Of a DNA stretch of 64,000 nt, positions 1-8,876 are shown piece by piece. The DNA is from Natrinema sp. SYSU A 869 (GTDB taxonomy: Archaea > Halobacteriota > Halobacteria > Halobacteriales > Natrialbaceae): NCBI RefSeq assembly GCF_019879105.1, contig NZ_CP082249.1:1302001-1366000 (forward strand), written 5' to 3'. The position numbers and the translations under genes are program-made. A model generated the notes under the pieces. The model worked only from the letters and a program-made list of their open reading frames with translations, made no database searches and had not been told where the DNA came from. The first letter of the stretch is position 1; every line of letters begins with the position of its first letter.

Positions 1-27
1 ACCTGAGTCACGCGCACGGACCGCCGG

Positions 28-153
28 TTAGAACAGCCCTTTGAGAAGCACCAGGGCGACCCCGGAGAGGACGATAAAGCTGAGGAATCCGATGAAGATC
101 AGTCCCGCCTGTCGTCCGGTGAGCGATTCGCCGTCGAGGAATTCGTCGTCCAT
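28..153 (-). CDS. small single-span membrane protein, 41 aa
   Basis: The reading frame starts at an ATG at 153 and ends at TAA at 28. It encodes a short acidic N-terminus (MDDEFLDGESLTGRQ) followed by one hydrophobic segment of about 22 residues (about 18-40), ending in KGLF. This layout suggests a small protein anchored in the membrane by its C-terminal half, with the acidic head in the cytoplasm. I recognise no named family and cannot assign a function. It is too short for most automatic gene calls, but an acidic start followed by a clean hydrophobic span is unlikely by chance. The neighbouring genes give no functional clue. Confidence 0.65.
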   Translation of the reverse strand: MDDEFLDGESLTGRQAGLIFIGFLSFIVLSGVALVLLKGLF

Positions 154-327
154 AGGCGGTGATCGTAATTCGGTCGCTTAAACGTGATGATCCATTCAGC
201 GAGACGGTCACGACGACTGTCGGCTCGAGGACGAGCCGAGTGAGAAACCCGCGGCTGGTCGACCGATCCAAACAGAGACATCAGTTTCGACCGCGGTCGA
301 TCCGCGATCGAGACGATGGGCAGCCGC

Positions 328-519
328 TCACCCGTCCTCGGAACTACCCTCCGGATCGTCGTCGGATTCTTCGACGAGGTCGAACTCGGTCGCTCCGCAC
401 GGACAGCCATCTTGACCGATGATTCGGATCTCGCCAGTGGGCCACTGTCGGGCCGCATAGATCGATCCACACTCCGTGCACGCTGCAAGCACCCGTGTTA
501 CGTCGTCTTTGTGTGCCAT
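328..519 (-). CDS. small zinc-ribbon protein, 63 aa
   Basis: The protein contains two cysteine knuckles, CTECG near residue 14 and CPCG near residue 39, spaced as in a treble-clef or zinc-ribbon fold. An acidic tail rich in Asp, Glu and Ser follows. Starting at 519 gives MAHKDDVTR; the frame extends further upstream, but the extra residues are not acidic and look non-coding. Haloarchaea encode many such CPxCG mini-proteins, and some are known to affect motility, biofilm or stress responses. The exact role of this one cannot be read from sequence. It stands alone between two other small minus-strand genes. Confidence 0.75.
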   Translation of the reverse strand: MAHKDDVTRVLAACTECGSIYAARQWPTGEIRIIGQDGCPCGATEFDLVEESDDDPEGSSEDG

Positions 520-621
520 CCCCACTGGGAATCTAGCAGAAGGTAGAATGAACGTTTCCACTCGCGGAACGTTCACGAGGAACCGAACCCGGAGCCGGCA
601 GCCAAAACGACGGCCCTGAAC

Positions 622-801
622 TCACTCGGGATAGACGACGTACCCGCGCGTCTCGAGTTCCTCGACCACCGCGTCGGGAACTGTCGCGTCCGAACCGCTC
701 GTATCGTCGTACTCGAGTTCGTTGTCACCAACGACCTCGAACGCGTAGTCGGTACCCTCATAGTCGACGACGACCTGGGCGTCTTCAATCGTGAGATCCA
801 T
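622..801 (-). CDS. small acidic hypothetical protein, 59 aa
   Basis: The frame runs from ATG at 801 to TGA at 622. The translation begins MDLTIEDAQVVVDYEGTDYA and ends RGYVVYPE. It is strongly acidic, with alternating hydrophobic residues that suggest a small beta-rich fold, and it has typical haloarchaeal Asp/Glu composition. No cysteines, membrane span or known motif are visible. A longer frame over the same bases (573-884) gives an Arg/Ser-rich translation typical of an antisense artefact, so this shorter acidic frame is preferred. Function unknown. Confidence 0.6.
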   Translation of the reverse strand: MDLTIEDAQVVVDYEGTDYAFEVVGDNELEYDDTSGSDATVPDAVVEELETRGYVVYPE

Positions 802-1053
802 CGGAATCGGTTCGCCCTACACCGATGGCACGGATAAAATTGGGCCGGGAGACGGCCGGGTGGCCGAGCGGGTCGCGATACCATGAGGACGCTGAACCGC
901 CGCAGTCGAATTCGATACCGGTAGAGTCACTGGTCGGATCCAGCCCGAGCGGGAACTGGAGAGCCGGAGAGAGAACAGTCGCAATCTATCGGTGGACTCG
1001 AGTCGAATCGCCCTGACAGTGGAACCGAACGCTGGTCGCGGCCAATGGCCACG

Positions 1054-1446
1054 TTACTCGTTGAGATGACCACGATAGCCCTTGGGTTCGAACCCGCGCC
1101 GGCAGATCACGCGCTTGCGACCGACGGTGATGGCGCTGATCTGATCGTCGTCTTCCATGCGGTCGATGACATCCTCAAGGCGCTCCGTCGACCAGCCGGT
1201 CTCCTCGCGGACGGTCGATTGGTCGACGCGGCCGCCGCGTTTGACAAGCAATCTGAGAACCTTATCTTCGTCGGGGAGGTCGCGTTCGTCGACGCCGTAC
1301 TCGATTTCTTCGGCGTAGCTTAACGTTTCATCCTCGGATTCCTCGCTCGATACCTCGGCGGCTGTCGTGGACTCGTCCGATGGGGAGTCGTCGGTCGACC
1401 CGCTCCAGAGAGACGATAGACGAGCCCAGAGTGTATTGAATACCAT
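1054..1446 (-). CDS. winged-helix DNA-binding protein, 130 aa
   Basis: Residues 1-17 are moderately hydrophobic (MVFNTLWARLSSLWSGS). An acidic linker of about 40 residues follows, and residues 55-125 form a winged helix-turn-helix resembling MarR/PadR-like regulators: an ERDLPDEDKVLRLLVKRGG helix, a helix-turn-helix around QSTVREETGWSTERLEDVIDRM, and a wing with ISAITVGRKRVICRRG. Such haloarchaeal proteins may sit at the membrane through the N-terminal segment and act as sensors or transcription regulators; that is inference. It is monocistronic, and the AT-rich stretch around 1498-1515 lies upstream of its start. Confidence 0.75.
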   Translation of the reverse strand: MVFNTLWARLSSLWSGSTDDSPSDESTTAAEVSSEESEDETLSYAEEIEYGVDERDLPDEDKVLRLLVKRGGRVDQSTVREETGWSTERLEDVIDRMEDDDQISAITVGRKRVICRRGFEPKGYRGHLNE

Positions 1447-1784
1447 CTATGGATCACGCTCCGTTGGGACTACCACAGCTTGAACGCCCACCTACCTTGA
1501 TTTTATGTTTTGAATGTGCCATAACCGATTCCCGTCAATTACGGTATGACTATCGTGACGGTGCCGCTGTCGAATAGCGACCGCCTTGCGACCCGCAAGT
1601 CAGTTATCACTTTCAGCGACCGACAGGCTCGCCGACTAACGCACCCCGAGTGACCGATGGCACGTGCCAGACGGCCGACAGCCCGGTAGCCATCGGTTTC
1701 CACGCCTGCCGACCAGAGAGGCGACACAACCCGTGAGCGGATGGACACCGCGATCGGCCCGCGCTCGCTCGCGATCGACATCGG
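1447..1784. other. intergenic region without a supported gene
   Basis: This 338-base stretch lies between the HTH gene and surE. It contains an AT-rich patch at about 1498-1516 that could hold a promoter. A 36-codon plus-strand frame starts at 1545, but its composition is not haloarchaeal and nothing supports it. Longer frames here are Arg-rich antisense artefacts. Confidence 0.5.
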
Positions 1785-2591
1785 TCAGCGGTCGGTCGGC
1801 ACGACGGCGTCGCGGTAGGCGTCGGCGAGCGCGTCGAGGGCCTCGTGGTGGTTCGTCGTATGGGGTGCGGTCAGCGGCGAAACGCTGATACGGCCCTCGA
1901 CGATGGCGCGGCGGTCGGTTCCCTCGGGATCGGGAAGCGAGTCGGGGTCCATGTCCTCCCAAATGTGGTCGTGAAGCGTGACGTGGCCGCCCTCGCGTTC
2001 GGCGTCCATCTCGTAGCGTTTCGAGGGGCGCGTGATCTCGATCGGCGCGGGCTCGCCGTCCGGCAGCGGGACGTTGACGTTGAGATAGGCCGCGTGATCG
2101 AAGACGCCCGCCTCGAGCGCATTCTCGGCGAGATACGAGGTGATACGCGCGGCTTCGGCGTACTCCTCGGCCGTCACGTCGACGTCCTCGAAGGGCGTGT
2201 CATCGACGGGAACGTACAGCGACGTCGCGATCGCGGGGACATCGAAGAAGGCGGCCTCGACGGCCGCGCTGATCGTTCCCGACCGCCCGAGGACGTACTC
2301 CCCGAGGTTCGCGCCCTTGTTACAGCCCGCGACGACGAGGTCGGGATACGGGCCGAGTTCGGCGAGGCCGGCGACGACGCAGTCGGCCGGCGTCCCGTGG
2401 ACGGCATAGCCCAGCTCGCGTTCGTCGACCTCGACTTCGTGGGAGAGCGACCGGCCGCAGGCGCTCCGGTCGTCGGCCGGAGCGACGACGGTTACGTTGG
2501 CGTGCTCGGAGAGGGCGTCGTACAGCGCCCTGATACCGGTGCTGTCGATCCCGTCGTCGTTGGTCAACAGGATCTCGCAGTCGTCGCTCAT
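1785..2591 (-). CDS. surE: 5'/3'-nucleotidase SurE
   Basis: This is a full-length SurE phosphatase (268 aa), a cytoplasmic metal-dependent enzyme that removes phosphate from nucleoside monophosphates and short polyphosphates. The N-terminal LLTNDDGID contains the two metal-binding aspartates. RSACGRSLS at about residues 43-51 supplies the conserved serine, and AGCNKGANLG at about 88-97 supplies the metal-ligand asparagine. The family is usually about 250-270 residues, so the protein is complete. It lies 51 nt downstream of the Rsm22-type methyltransferase gene on the same strand and may be co-transcribed with it. No unusual residues are seen. Confidence 0.96.
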   Translation of the reverse strand: MSDDCEILLTNDDGIDSTGIRALYDALSEHANVTVVAPADDRSACGRSLSHEVEVDERELGYAVHGTPADCVVAGLAELGPYPDLVVAGCNKGANLGEYVLGRSGTISAAVEAAFFDVPAIATSLYVPVDDTPFEDVDVTAEEYAEAARITSYLAENALEAGVFDHAAYLNVNVPLPDGEPAPIEITRPSKRYEMDAEREGGHVTLHDHIWEDMDPDSLPDPEGTDRRAIVEGRISVSPLTAPHTTNHHEALDALADAYRDAVVPTDR

Positions 2592-2642
2592 GTCACGCCG
2601 GTCGGGCGGCGGTGCGAAAAGCCCACCGTTTCTGAACTCTGC

Positions 2643-4205
2643 TCAGGTGATCCGGTCGACGATCGTCTCCTCGTCGACGACCAGATTGTACGCTTCTTCG
2701 TCGTCGTTCCAGAGCGCGAGGATTCCCTCGAACGAACAGACGTCACCATAGCCGGCCTCGAGCAGCGGTCGGTTGAGCGCGGTCTCCGTGGTAACGACGG
2801 CGTAGTGATCGGTGTCCTCGCTGCCGTCGCTGATCTTGAACAGGGGGTTCGACCGCCCGCTCCCGCGACCACCGTTGCCGTCGCCACCGGAAAGCGATCG
2901 ACTGAGCTTCGCTGCGACGAGGTCGATCCGCTCGGTGACGTGGCGCTCCATCTCGGCCATCTTTGCCCACTCGTTGGTCTCGAGGGCCATGTCGATCCGC
3001 CGCCGGCCGTCGAGCCGTAGTTGCGAGTAGGAGAACTGCACATCGACGTTGACGAACTCACCGGGCGCATGCTCGCCGTCGTCTGGCGCGTTCTCGTCGA
3101 GTCGCCGCTGCACTGCCGGCACGTCTAAATCGGGTCGAACGTCGAACGACCAGCCGCGATCCGACGGCGTTTCGCCGGGCCAGAGCCGGACCGTGGGGCC
3201 GTAGACGGTCACTTCGCCGCGCCGATACCGCTCCGCGTCCCCGGCGGCGCTCGTCTCGAAGTCGACGGCGTCCCGGTCCCAGAGTCGCTCCTCCTCGAGT
3301 TCGCGTTCCACCTCGCGCAGTTGCACGCTGGTGTTCTTGTCCGCAGGTGCCATCGCGAGAAAGGTGCCCTTCGGCGCGAGCGTCTCGAGATACGACTGCA
3401 TGACGTCGACGGGATCGTCGAGTTCGCTCAGGACGTTACAGGCGAGGACGAGATCGAAACCATCGTCGGGCGCGGTTGGATCGAACCCGTCGCTGCTTCC
3501 GTCACCGCTGACGGCCTCGCTCGGATCGAACGCCTCTGCGGTCGTCCGGTGGATCGTTGGGTGGGTATTCCGTCCCGTCTCGGCAAGCAGATCCTTGAGC
3601 ACATCCGCGGCGGCGCTCGGCTCGACTGCGTGGTACTCGAGTAGGGCGTCGTCGGGCAAATAATCGCAGAGGCCGAGCGCGGGACCGCCCACGCCCGCAC
3701 CGAGATCGAGGACACGGAGGGTGCGGTCGAGCAGCCCGCGATCCGCGAGGTCGTCGAGCGCGTACTGGATCGCCGCGTAGTACCCCGGCAGGTGATAGAT
3801 CGCATAGCCCGCCGCAACGTCGTCGTTGTACTCGACCGGCCGGCCGTCGAGGTAGTCGGCTTTGAACCGGCGGACCGTCGACCGGAGCAGGTCCCCGGAC
3901 GCTCCGTCCTCCCAGTTCGGCCCGTAGCGCTCGACGAGCAGGTCCTCGAGGCGGCGCTCGTACTCGGCGGGGAACCGCTCGACCGGTCCTCGACGGGGCG
4001 AAACAGGCTCGTCGTCGGCAGGGACGAACGTGCCGTCATCCTGTTCGATCAGTCTGAGGTCAGCGGCCTCCTCGCGGAGTTGTTGCCTGACGACCGCCGG
4101 ATGCGGGTTCCCCGCGACATACTCACAGATTTCCTCGGGGTCGATCGGCCGGACATTACGCAGATACTTCGCATTCGATCGAATGGATTCGCGTTGGTCG
4201 CTCAC
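2643..4205 (-). CDS. Rsm22-family SAM-dependent methyltransferase, 520 aa
   Basis: The protein resembles the Rsm22 family, which is linked to small ribosomal subunit assembly and has a class I methyltransferase fold. The SAM-binding motif LDLGAGVGGPALGL lies at about residues 166-179. A later strand with VLACNVLSELDDP fits the end of the Rossmann core. The N-terminal 130 residues carry the family YAIYHLPGYYAAIQYAL segment. The C-terminal third includes a beta-rich region and a Gly-rich linker (GGDGNGGRGSGRS). Its start codon lies within the last bases of the upstream TyrA-type gene (ATGA overlap at 4202-4205), so translation is probably coupled. The substrate is inferred from the family only. 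Confidence 0.87.
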   Translation of the reverse strand: MSDQRESIRSNAKYLRNVRPIDPEEICEYVAGNPHPAVVRQQLREEAADLRLIEQDDGTFVPADDEPVSPRRGPVERFPAEYERRLEDLLVERYGPNWEDGASGDLLRSTVRRFKADYLDGRPVEYNDDVAAGYAIYHLPGYYAAIQYALDDLADRGLLDRTLRVLDLGAGVGGPALGLCDYLPDDALLEYHAVEPSAAADVLKDLLAETGRNTHPTIHRTTAEAFDPSEAVSGDGSSDGFDPTAPDDGFDLVLACNVLSELDDPVDVMQSYLETLAPKGTFLAMAPADKNTSVQLREVERELEEERLWDRDAVDFETSAAGDAERYRRGEVTVYGPTVRLWPGETPSDRGWSFDVRPDLDVPAVQRRLDENAPDDGEHAPGEFVNVDVQFSYSQLRLDGRRRIDMALETNEWAKMAEMERHVTERIDLVAAKLSRSLSGGDGNGGRGSGRSNPLFKISDGSEDTDHYAVVTTETALNRPLLEAGYGDVCSFEGILALWNDDEEAYNLVVDEETIVDRIT

Positions 4206-4984
4206 TCGGTGTCACCTCCGGTATCGCTGTCGCGCCCCTCGCCGCGTTGCTCCTGCCAGCCCGCTGCCGCCTCCCGATACAGCGACTCGAGTTCGTCGGC
4301 ATCGGCAGCGGCAATCTCGGCGGCCGCGTCGGCGACCGCGTCCGCACCGTCAAAGGCTTCCTGAATGTCCGCGTAGACCCGCGGCGTGCCGCCGGTCACC
4401 TGCTCGGTGAGTCGCCGCAGCCCCTGGTAGATCGGAGTTTCGAACCCCGCCGGAACCGACTCCGCGGCCAGCGCAAAGGAAAGGACCGCGGCGTGAGCCG
4501 CCGCCTGCACGGACTCCATGGCCTCGTCGTGTTCTATAGCGGTCGTCTCGAGTAGTGCGTTGCCCCGTGACTCGAGGCTCGCGAGGAGGTCATCCGTTAC
4601 GGGTCCTGATCGATTCCGAACGACGGCGATCGATCCGGGTGCCCGATCGGGTGCGAAAAGCGGGTGCAGGCTCACTCGTTCCAAGTCGGGGCCGTGACGC
4701 TCCATCGCCGCGATTGCGGGCTCCATAACGCCGGATACATCGACGATCGCCCGCTCGGCCCGATCGGCCTGTTCGGCGATCGCGTCGGCCACGTGAGTCA
4801 TCGGCACCGCGAGACAGACGACGTCGTACGTCGTCTCGCTCTTGAGGTCGGCGACGGCTCCCCCGATCGAATCGGCTGCGGCCGCCGCCGCGTCTCGGTC
4901 GAGATCGGCGAACGAGACTCGGGCGTCGACGACGTCCCCGAACCACGTCCCCATCGACCCCGCGCCGACGATCAGTACGTCCAT
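4202..4984 (-). CDS. tyrA: prephenate dehydrogenase-type TyrA, 260 aa
   Basis: This predicted NAD(P)-dependent dehydrogenase oxidises prephenate or arogenate in tyrosine synthesis. The N-terminus has a Rossmann nucleotide-binding loop (VGAGSMGTWFGD). VCLAVPMTHV and VDVSGVMEP follow, then the family SLHPLFAP segment, which carries an active-site histidine. The C-terminal half is helical, as in TyrA dimerisation domains. At 260 residues it is a short single-domain form without a fused chorismate mutase, normal for haloarchaea. It is the first gene of a minus-strand pair and overlaps the Rsm22-type gene by 4 nt. No other aromatic-pathway gene is nearby. The choice between prephenate and arogenate cannot be made from sequence. 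Confidence 0.87.
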   Translation of the reverse strand: MDVLIVGAGSMGTWFGDVVDARVSFADLDRDAAAAAADSIGGAVADLKSETTYDVVCLAVPMTHVADAIAEQADRAERAIVDVSGVMEPAIAAMERHGPDLERVSLHPLFAPDRAPGSIAVVRNRSGPVTDDLLASLESRGNALLETTAIEHDEAMESVQAAAHAAVLSFALAAESVPAGFETPIYQGLRRLTEQVTGGTPRVYADIQEAFDGADAVADAAAEIAAADADELESLYREAAAGWQEQRGEGRDSDTGGDTE

Positions 4985-5120
4985 CGGCCGCTTCTACCTC
5001 CCGACGTTGCAAAAGCCGTTCGATCGACTGACTCGAGTGACCTGCCGATCACGGGCCGGCGGTCGAGTGGCCTCGACGCTCTGCCAGAATATACAAGTCA
5101 ATTCCACTGAGACAGAGTGT

Positions 5121-5855
5121 ATGAACTCCGCCCAGTTGATACCAGTGATGCTCGCAACTGGGGCTGTACTCGTCGTCCTGACAACATATCCGTATCTGGC
5201 GACCGGAATCGCCTATCGGGACCGCGATAACGGCCTCTCATATATTGTCTTCCTCATGGGAGTCGCGGTCTGGAACGGCCTGTTTGCCGCACAGGTGATG
5301 GACCCGAGACCGATCGTGAAAGGGTTCTTCTTCAGCATCGCGACATTGGGTGCCGTCTTGGCCGGGGTCGGGTGGTTGTTGTTCGCCAGCACGGCAAGCA
5401 GCACGCCGTCGATCCCCTATCAAGAGACAGTCTATCGGGTCGTCGCGCTGCTGGCCGGACTCGAGATCGCACTCGCGATTACCAACCCGGCACATGCACT
5501 GTACTGGGAGATCGCTAGCAGCTCGTCCGACTCCCTGGCGTTCACCGTCATCGAACCGAACGTCGGCTACTGGATTCACACGGCGTTCCTCGTCGCGTTG
5601 TTTGGGGCGGGCACGATCCTCTTCGGCCTCGCGTGGCGACGCGAGACCGACATCCAGTACACGCGCAGTTACGCCATCGCTGGGGGCGCGACGACCGTGG
5701 CAATCATCGGAAGCAACATCTTCTTCGCCGGAACCGCGTCGGTCGCACCGCTCGTCGCCGGCTCCCTCACGACGATCGGCTGGGTGCAAGCCCAACAGAA
5801 ACGGTATCTCCAGCTCCCGCGGCCGTACCGATGGATCGGCAACTTTCTGCAGTGA
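5121..5855 (+). CDS. orphan 7TM sensor domain (histidine-kinase N-terminal type), 244 aa
   Basis: Seven hydrophobic segments are visible at about residues 6-30, 38-58, 67-90, 102-127, 146-168, 178-198 and 202-220. They match the layout of the 7TM module found at the N-terminus of many haloarchaeal histidine kinases (NPxHALYW after helix 4 is characteristic). Those kinases continue into PAS and kinase domains, but this frame ends at IGNFLQ, 244 residues from the start, and the next gene is unrelated. It is therefore a stand-alone sensor module or the remnant of a larger receptor. The start at 5121 gives a short N-terminus directly before helix 1. The ligand is unknown. Confidence 0.75.
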   Translation: MNSAQLIPVMLATGAVLVVLTTYPYLATGIAYRDRDNGLSYIVFLMGVAVWNGLFAAQVMDPRPIVKGFFFSIATLGAVLAGVGWLLFASTASSTPSIPYQETVYRVVALLAGLEIALAITNPAHALYWEIASSSSDSLAFTVIEPNVGYWIHTAFLVALFGAGTILFGLAWRRETDIQYTRSYAIAGGATTVAIIGSNIFFAGTASVAPLVAGSLTTIGWVQAQQKRYLQLPRPYRWIGNFLQ

Positions 5856-5933
5856 CCGCATGTGTCGGTCACCCGTCGGGCACCGACGGGTTCGGACCAC
5901 TATATTTCATGCCTCGAGTCCGAACCACTGACT

Positions 5934-6993
5934 ATGGTACGAATCGGCATCGTCGGCGCGGGAGCGGCCGCCGCGGCCGCAACCACTGCCCTCGATGAAA
6001 CCGCAATCGAGACGGAGATAACGGTCCTCGAGAAGTCCCGCGGGCTCTGCGGCCGAGCCGCGACGCGACGACGGGACGGGGTCGTCTACGACTACGGCGC
6101 GAACTACGTCACGTCCGACGACGAGCGAGTGGTCGATCTGCTGACCGAGACGCTGGACACCGAGGGACTAGTCGATATCACGGACCCGGTCTGGATCTTT
6201 GACAGCGACGGTGACGTTTCCGAGGGCGACGACCGAAACGAGCACAAGTGGACCTACCGGCAGGGACTGACCCAGATCGCAAAGCGACTGTTCGCCCGGA
6301 CCGACGCGACCGTCGAGCGAGAGACTCGAGTCGAGATAGTGATCCGAAACGACGAGGGTGATAGCAGGAACGGAAACGGTCGCTGGCACCTCGAGGACAC
6401 CGACGGAACCCGGTGGGGCCCCTTCGATGTCCTCCTCTTGAACCCGCCGGCACCGCAGACCGCCGACCTACTGCGGTCGGCCGAGTGGGACGCCGACGCC
6501 TGCGATTCGCTCGCGGACGCCGTTGAGGACGTTCCCTTCCGGACGGTCTGGACCGGGGTCTTTCACTATCCGCTCGAACTCGAGCGGCCCTACTACGCCC
6601 TCGTCAATACGGACAAGGACCACGAAGTGGGCTGGATCGGCCGCGAGGAGTGCAAGCCCGGTCACGTCCCAACGGCGAGTCGCTGCTGATCGTCCAGGCC
6701 AATCACGAGTGGTCAGTCGATCGCTACGACGAGCCCCCCGAAGCGAACTGTGAACGGCTCGCGGCCCTGACCGCCGACTTGCTGGACGACGAGCGACTGC
6801 GCGAACCGGACTGGACCGACTATCAGGGATGGCGATACGCGTTACCCGAGGACGGCGTCGCCCGCGACCCATTCCAACTGGCCGAGGCCGAGGGCTATAC
6901 TGTCTCGGCGACTGGGTCACTGGCGAAGCCAGACTCCATGCAGCGCTCCGGAACGGCCTCGAGGTCGCCGATAGGATAGCGGACGCCGACTGA
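5934..6993 (+). pseudogene. FAD-dependent amine oxidase/renalase-like protein with two frameshifts
   Basis: The product resembles renalase-type NAD(P)/FAD oxidoreductases. The N-terminus has the dinucleotide loop GIVGAGAAAAAA, followed by a second nucleotide-contact region (EKSRGLCGRAATRRR) and DYGANYVTS. The frame breaks near 6668-6670, where one C seems to be missing from GTCCC. Translation resumes as NGESLLIVQANHEWS. It breaks again near 6893-6897, after which the typical C-terminal FAD motif YCLGDWVTGEARLHAALRNG appears in the third frame. With both bases restored the protein would be 353 aa, a normal length. A TATA-like box (about 5909-5916) precedes the ATG at 5934. The gene is either newly broken or damaged by consensus errors. 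Confidence 0.85.
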
Positions 6994-7001
6994 GAGCCGA
7001 C

Positions 7002-8339
7002 TCACAACGCTGCCGTCACCTCGTCCAGCACCATGGTATCGACGAACATGACGACGTGATCGCCGCCCTCGACGACCGTCTCGCCACGCGGCGTGATCAA
7101 CTCCCCCGCGCGGCTGATCGCACCGACGACGACGCCGTCGGGTAGCTTGGCCATCGCGTCCTGAATCCGTCGCTCGAAGAGGGCGCTGTCGGCGTCGATC
7201 TCGATCTCGAGGACCTCCGCGCGGTCGGACTCGAGCATGGCGACGTTTTCCGTCCGCTGCTCGCGAGTGAATCTGGTAATCTCCTCGGAGGTGACGAGCC
7301 GGGGGTTGACGCCGACGTCGATCCCAACCGTCTCGAAGAGGTCGACGTACTCGCCGGACTCGACGATCCCGATGGTGCGCTCGACGCCGATCCGCTTTGC
7401 CAGCAGGGAGACCAGCAGGTTCCGTTCGTCGCCCTCGAGCGCGGCGACGACGATGTCGGACTCGTCGACGTGTTCCCGGACGAGGAAGTCGATGTCGGTC
7501 GCGTCGCTCTCTAAGACCAGCGTCCCCGGGAGCTTCTCGGCTAGTTCCCGTGCCCGCTTGGGATCTTGTTCGACTAGTCGCGGCTCGAGTCCCTCCTCTT
7601 CGAAGAGCCGAGCCGTCTGATAGCCGATCTCGGTTCCGCCGACGATGACGATCTCGTGTGCGTCCTCGAGGGTCGGTCCGGGCGTCAGCGACCCCGCGAA
7701 GGCGCGGACGCTCTCCCGCGAGCCGATAACGACGACGGCGTCTCCCGCTCTGATGACCGTCTCCCCCTGCGGGATAATGACATCGTCGTCGCGCAGCAAC
7801 GCGGCGAAGGTCAACGACTCGAACCGGTCGGCCTCGGAAACCGTCTCGCCGGCGATGGGACTATCCGATCCGATTTCGAACTCGGCCATCTGGATGAGTC
7901 CGCCAGCGAAGGTCTCAACGTCGTGTGCGCCGGGTAAGCCGGCGATTCGGACGATCGTCTCGGCGGTCTGCAGATCCGTACAGACCATGAAATCGATGCC
8001 GAACGCCCCTTTCGACTGCTCCCAGGTCCGAAGGAGGTTCGTTTTCTTGACGCGGGCGATCGTGAACGGATTACCGACGGCCTTCGCAGCCCCACAGATG
8101 ACGATGTTCGTCTCGTCGACGTCGGTACTCGCGATGACCAGATCAGCGTTCTCGATGTCGGCCTCTCGCAGCGTCTCGATCGAGGTCCCGTCGCCCTGAA
8201 TCGCCAACACGTCATAGGAGTAGGTGATCGACTCGACGCGATCGGAGTCCGTGTCGATGACGACCACGTGATGGTCGTCGTCAAGGCTCGCAGCGATGTT
8301 CGATCCGACCTCGCCCGCACCGATGACGATCACACGCAT
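7002..8339 (-). CDS. trkA: Trk potassium uptake regulatory protein TrkA
   Basis: This 445-aa cytoplasmic protein gates Trk-type potassium channels in response to nucleotides. It has the duplicated layout RCK_N, RCK_C, RCK_N, RCK_C. The first Rossmann loop is VIVIGAGEVGSNIA at residues 3-16. A TrkA_C domain lies at about 136-217, a second nucleotide-binding loop (IVIVGGTEIGYQTARL) at about 231-246, and a final TrkA_C domain runs to the end. High intracellular potassium is central to haloarchaeal osmoadaptation. No trkH channel gene is adjacent, so the partner must be encoded elsewhere. The gene is downstream of and convergent with the FAD oxidoreductase, only 8 nt away. Confidence 0.95.
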   Translation of the reverse strand: MRVIVIGAGEVGSNIAASLDDDHHVVVIDTDSDRVESITYSYDVLAIQGDGTSIETLREADIENADLVIASTDVDETNIVICGAAKAVGNPFTIARVKKTNLLRTWEQSKGAFGIDFMVCTDLQTAETIVRIAGLPGAHDVETFAGGLIQMAEFEIGSDSPIAGETVSEADRFESLTFAALLRDDDVIIPQGETVIRAGDAVVVIGSRESVRAFAGSLTPGPTLEDAHEIVIVGGTEIGYQTARLFEEEGLEPRLVEQDPKRARELAEKLPGTLVLESDATDIDFLVREHVDESDIVVAALEGDERNLLVSLLAKRIGVERTIGIVESGEYVDLFETVGIDVGVNPRLVTSEEITRFTREQRTENVAMLESDRAEVLEIEIDADSALFERRIQDAMAKLPDGVVVGAISRAGELITPRGETVVEGGDHVVMFVDTMVLDEVTAAL

Positions 8340-8876
8340 CAGGACCTCACCCGCGGGGATCGCTGTCTCGAGTCGGCACAGATTCCCCTCATGTCAGCAG
8401 TGTCGGCTGCCGAGCAGTAAGTGGGTTTGGCCTGATCAGGACAGTACAGGCCAGGGACTTACCGCAACGGGCATCCGCGAGCGAAGCGAGCGGTTGCTAC
8501 GAGAGAGCGTTGCTCTCTCGGCATCAAGCGAAATCTTCGGGTTCACGGACGGCGAGAGATCTCCGATCCCTCGAGCAGTCGGTGCGAAGTCGCTAGAACG
8601 ACCGAAGATCGTTCGTGATACCGAAAATCTTCGATTTTCGGGCCACGCCGACGACCTCGCGAAGTTTAGCGGGACGTCCGTCCCGCTGACCTCGCGAGAG
8701 TGATTCGAAAGGTGCGTTTGGACCTTTCGTCATCACGAGACGGCGGAGCCGTCTCGAACGACTTCGCTCCCGCTTAGCGTTACTCCGTTCAGGGTCGTGC
8801 GAACGGGCCAATGGTCCGTGAGCAGACGAGCGGTGAGCGAGCACTGCGAGCGAACCCGAGGCGGAAAAAGGGACGT
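8340..8876. other. 537-base intergenic region rich in hairpins
   Basis: No gene is supported. Open frames crossing it are Arg/Ser-rich and have no acidic haloarchaeal signature. Its central part is the hairpin array described separately (8500-8756). The trkA promoter should lie at the left end. Confidence 0.6.
8500..8756. repeat. array of perfect short hairpins
   Basis: At least six inverted repeats follow one another. 8500-8520 has a 9-bp stem with loop GTT. 8596-8614 has a 6-bp stem and 7-nt loop. 8621-8641 has a 9-bp stem with loop TTC. 8668-8687 has an 8-bp stem with a 4-nt loop and is flanked by the direct repeat GACCTCGCGA (8653-8662 and 8688-8697). 8706-8729 has an 8-bp stem and 8-nt loop. 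8736-8756 has a 9-bp stem with loop GGA. The stem sequences all differ, so what is shared is the architecture. A similar string occurs at 30380-30606. Confidence 0.8.

Noticed and set aside
840-950. tRNA-like opening (GCCGGGTGGCCGAGCGG)
   Set aside because: No matching acceptor 3' strand, no GGTTCGAATCC-type T-arm and no anticodon stem could be folded.
1845-3020. Plus-strand open frame of 391 codons opposite surE and the Rsm22-type gene
   Set aside because: Its Arg/Val/Gly-rich translation mirrors the third-codon GC bias of the genes on the other strand, and it has no motif.
5934-6993. Programmed frameshifting in the FAD oxidoreductase
   Set aside because: Two separate shifts are needed, with no slippery heptamer or structure seen; missing homopolymer bases are simpler.
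8340-8876. Insertion-sequence end or transposase remnant in the hairpin region
   Set aside because: No transposase-like translation, terminal inverted repeats or target duplication is present; the inverted repeats are local hairpins.
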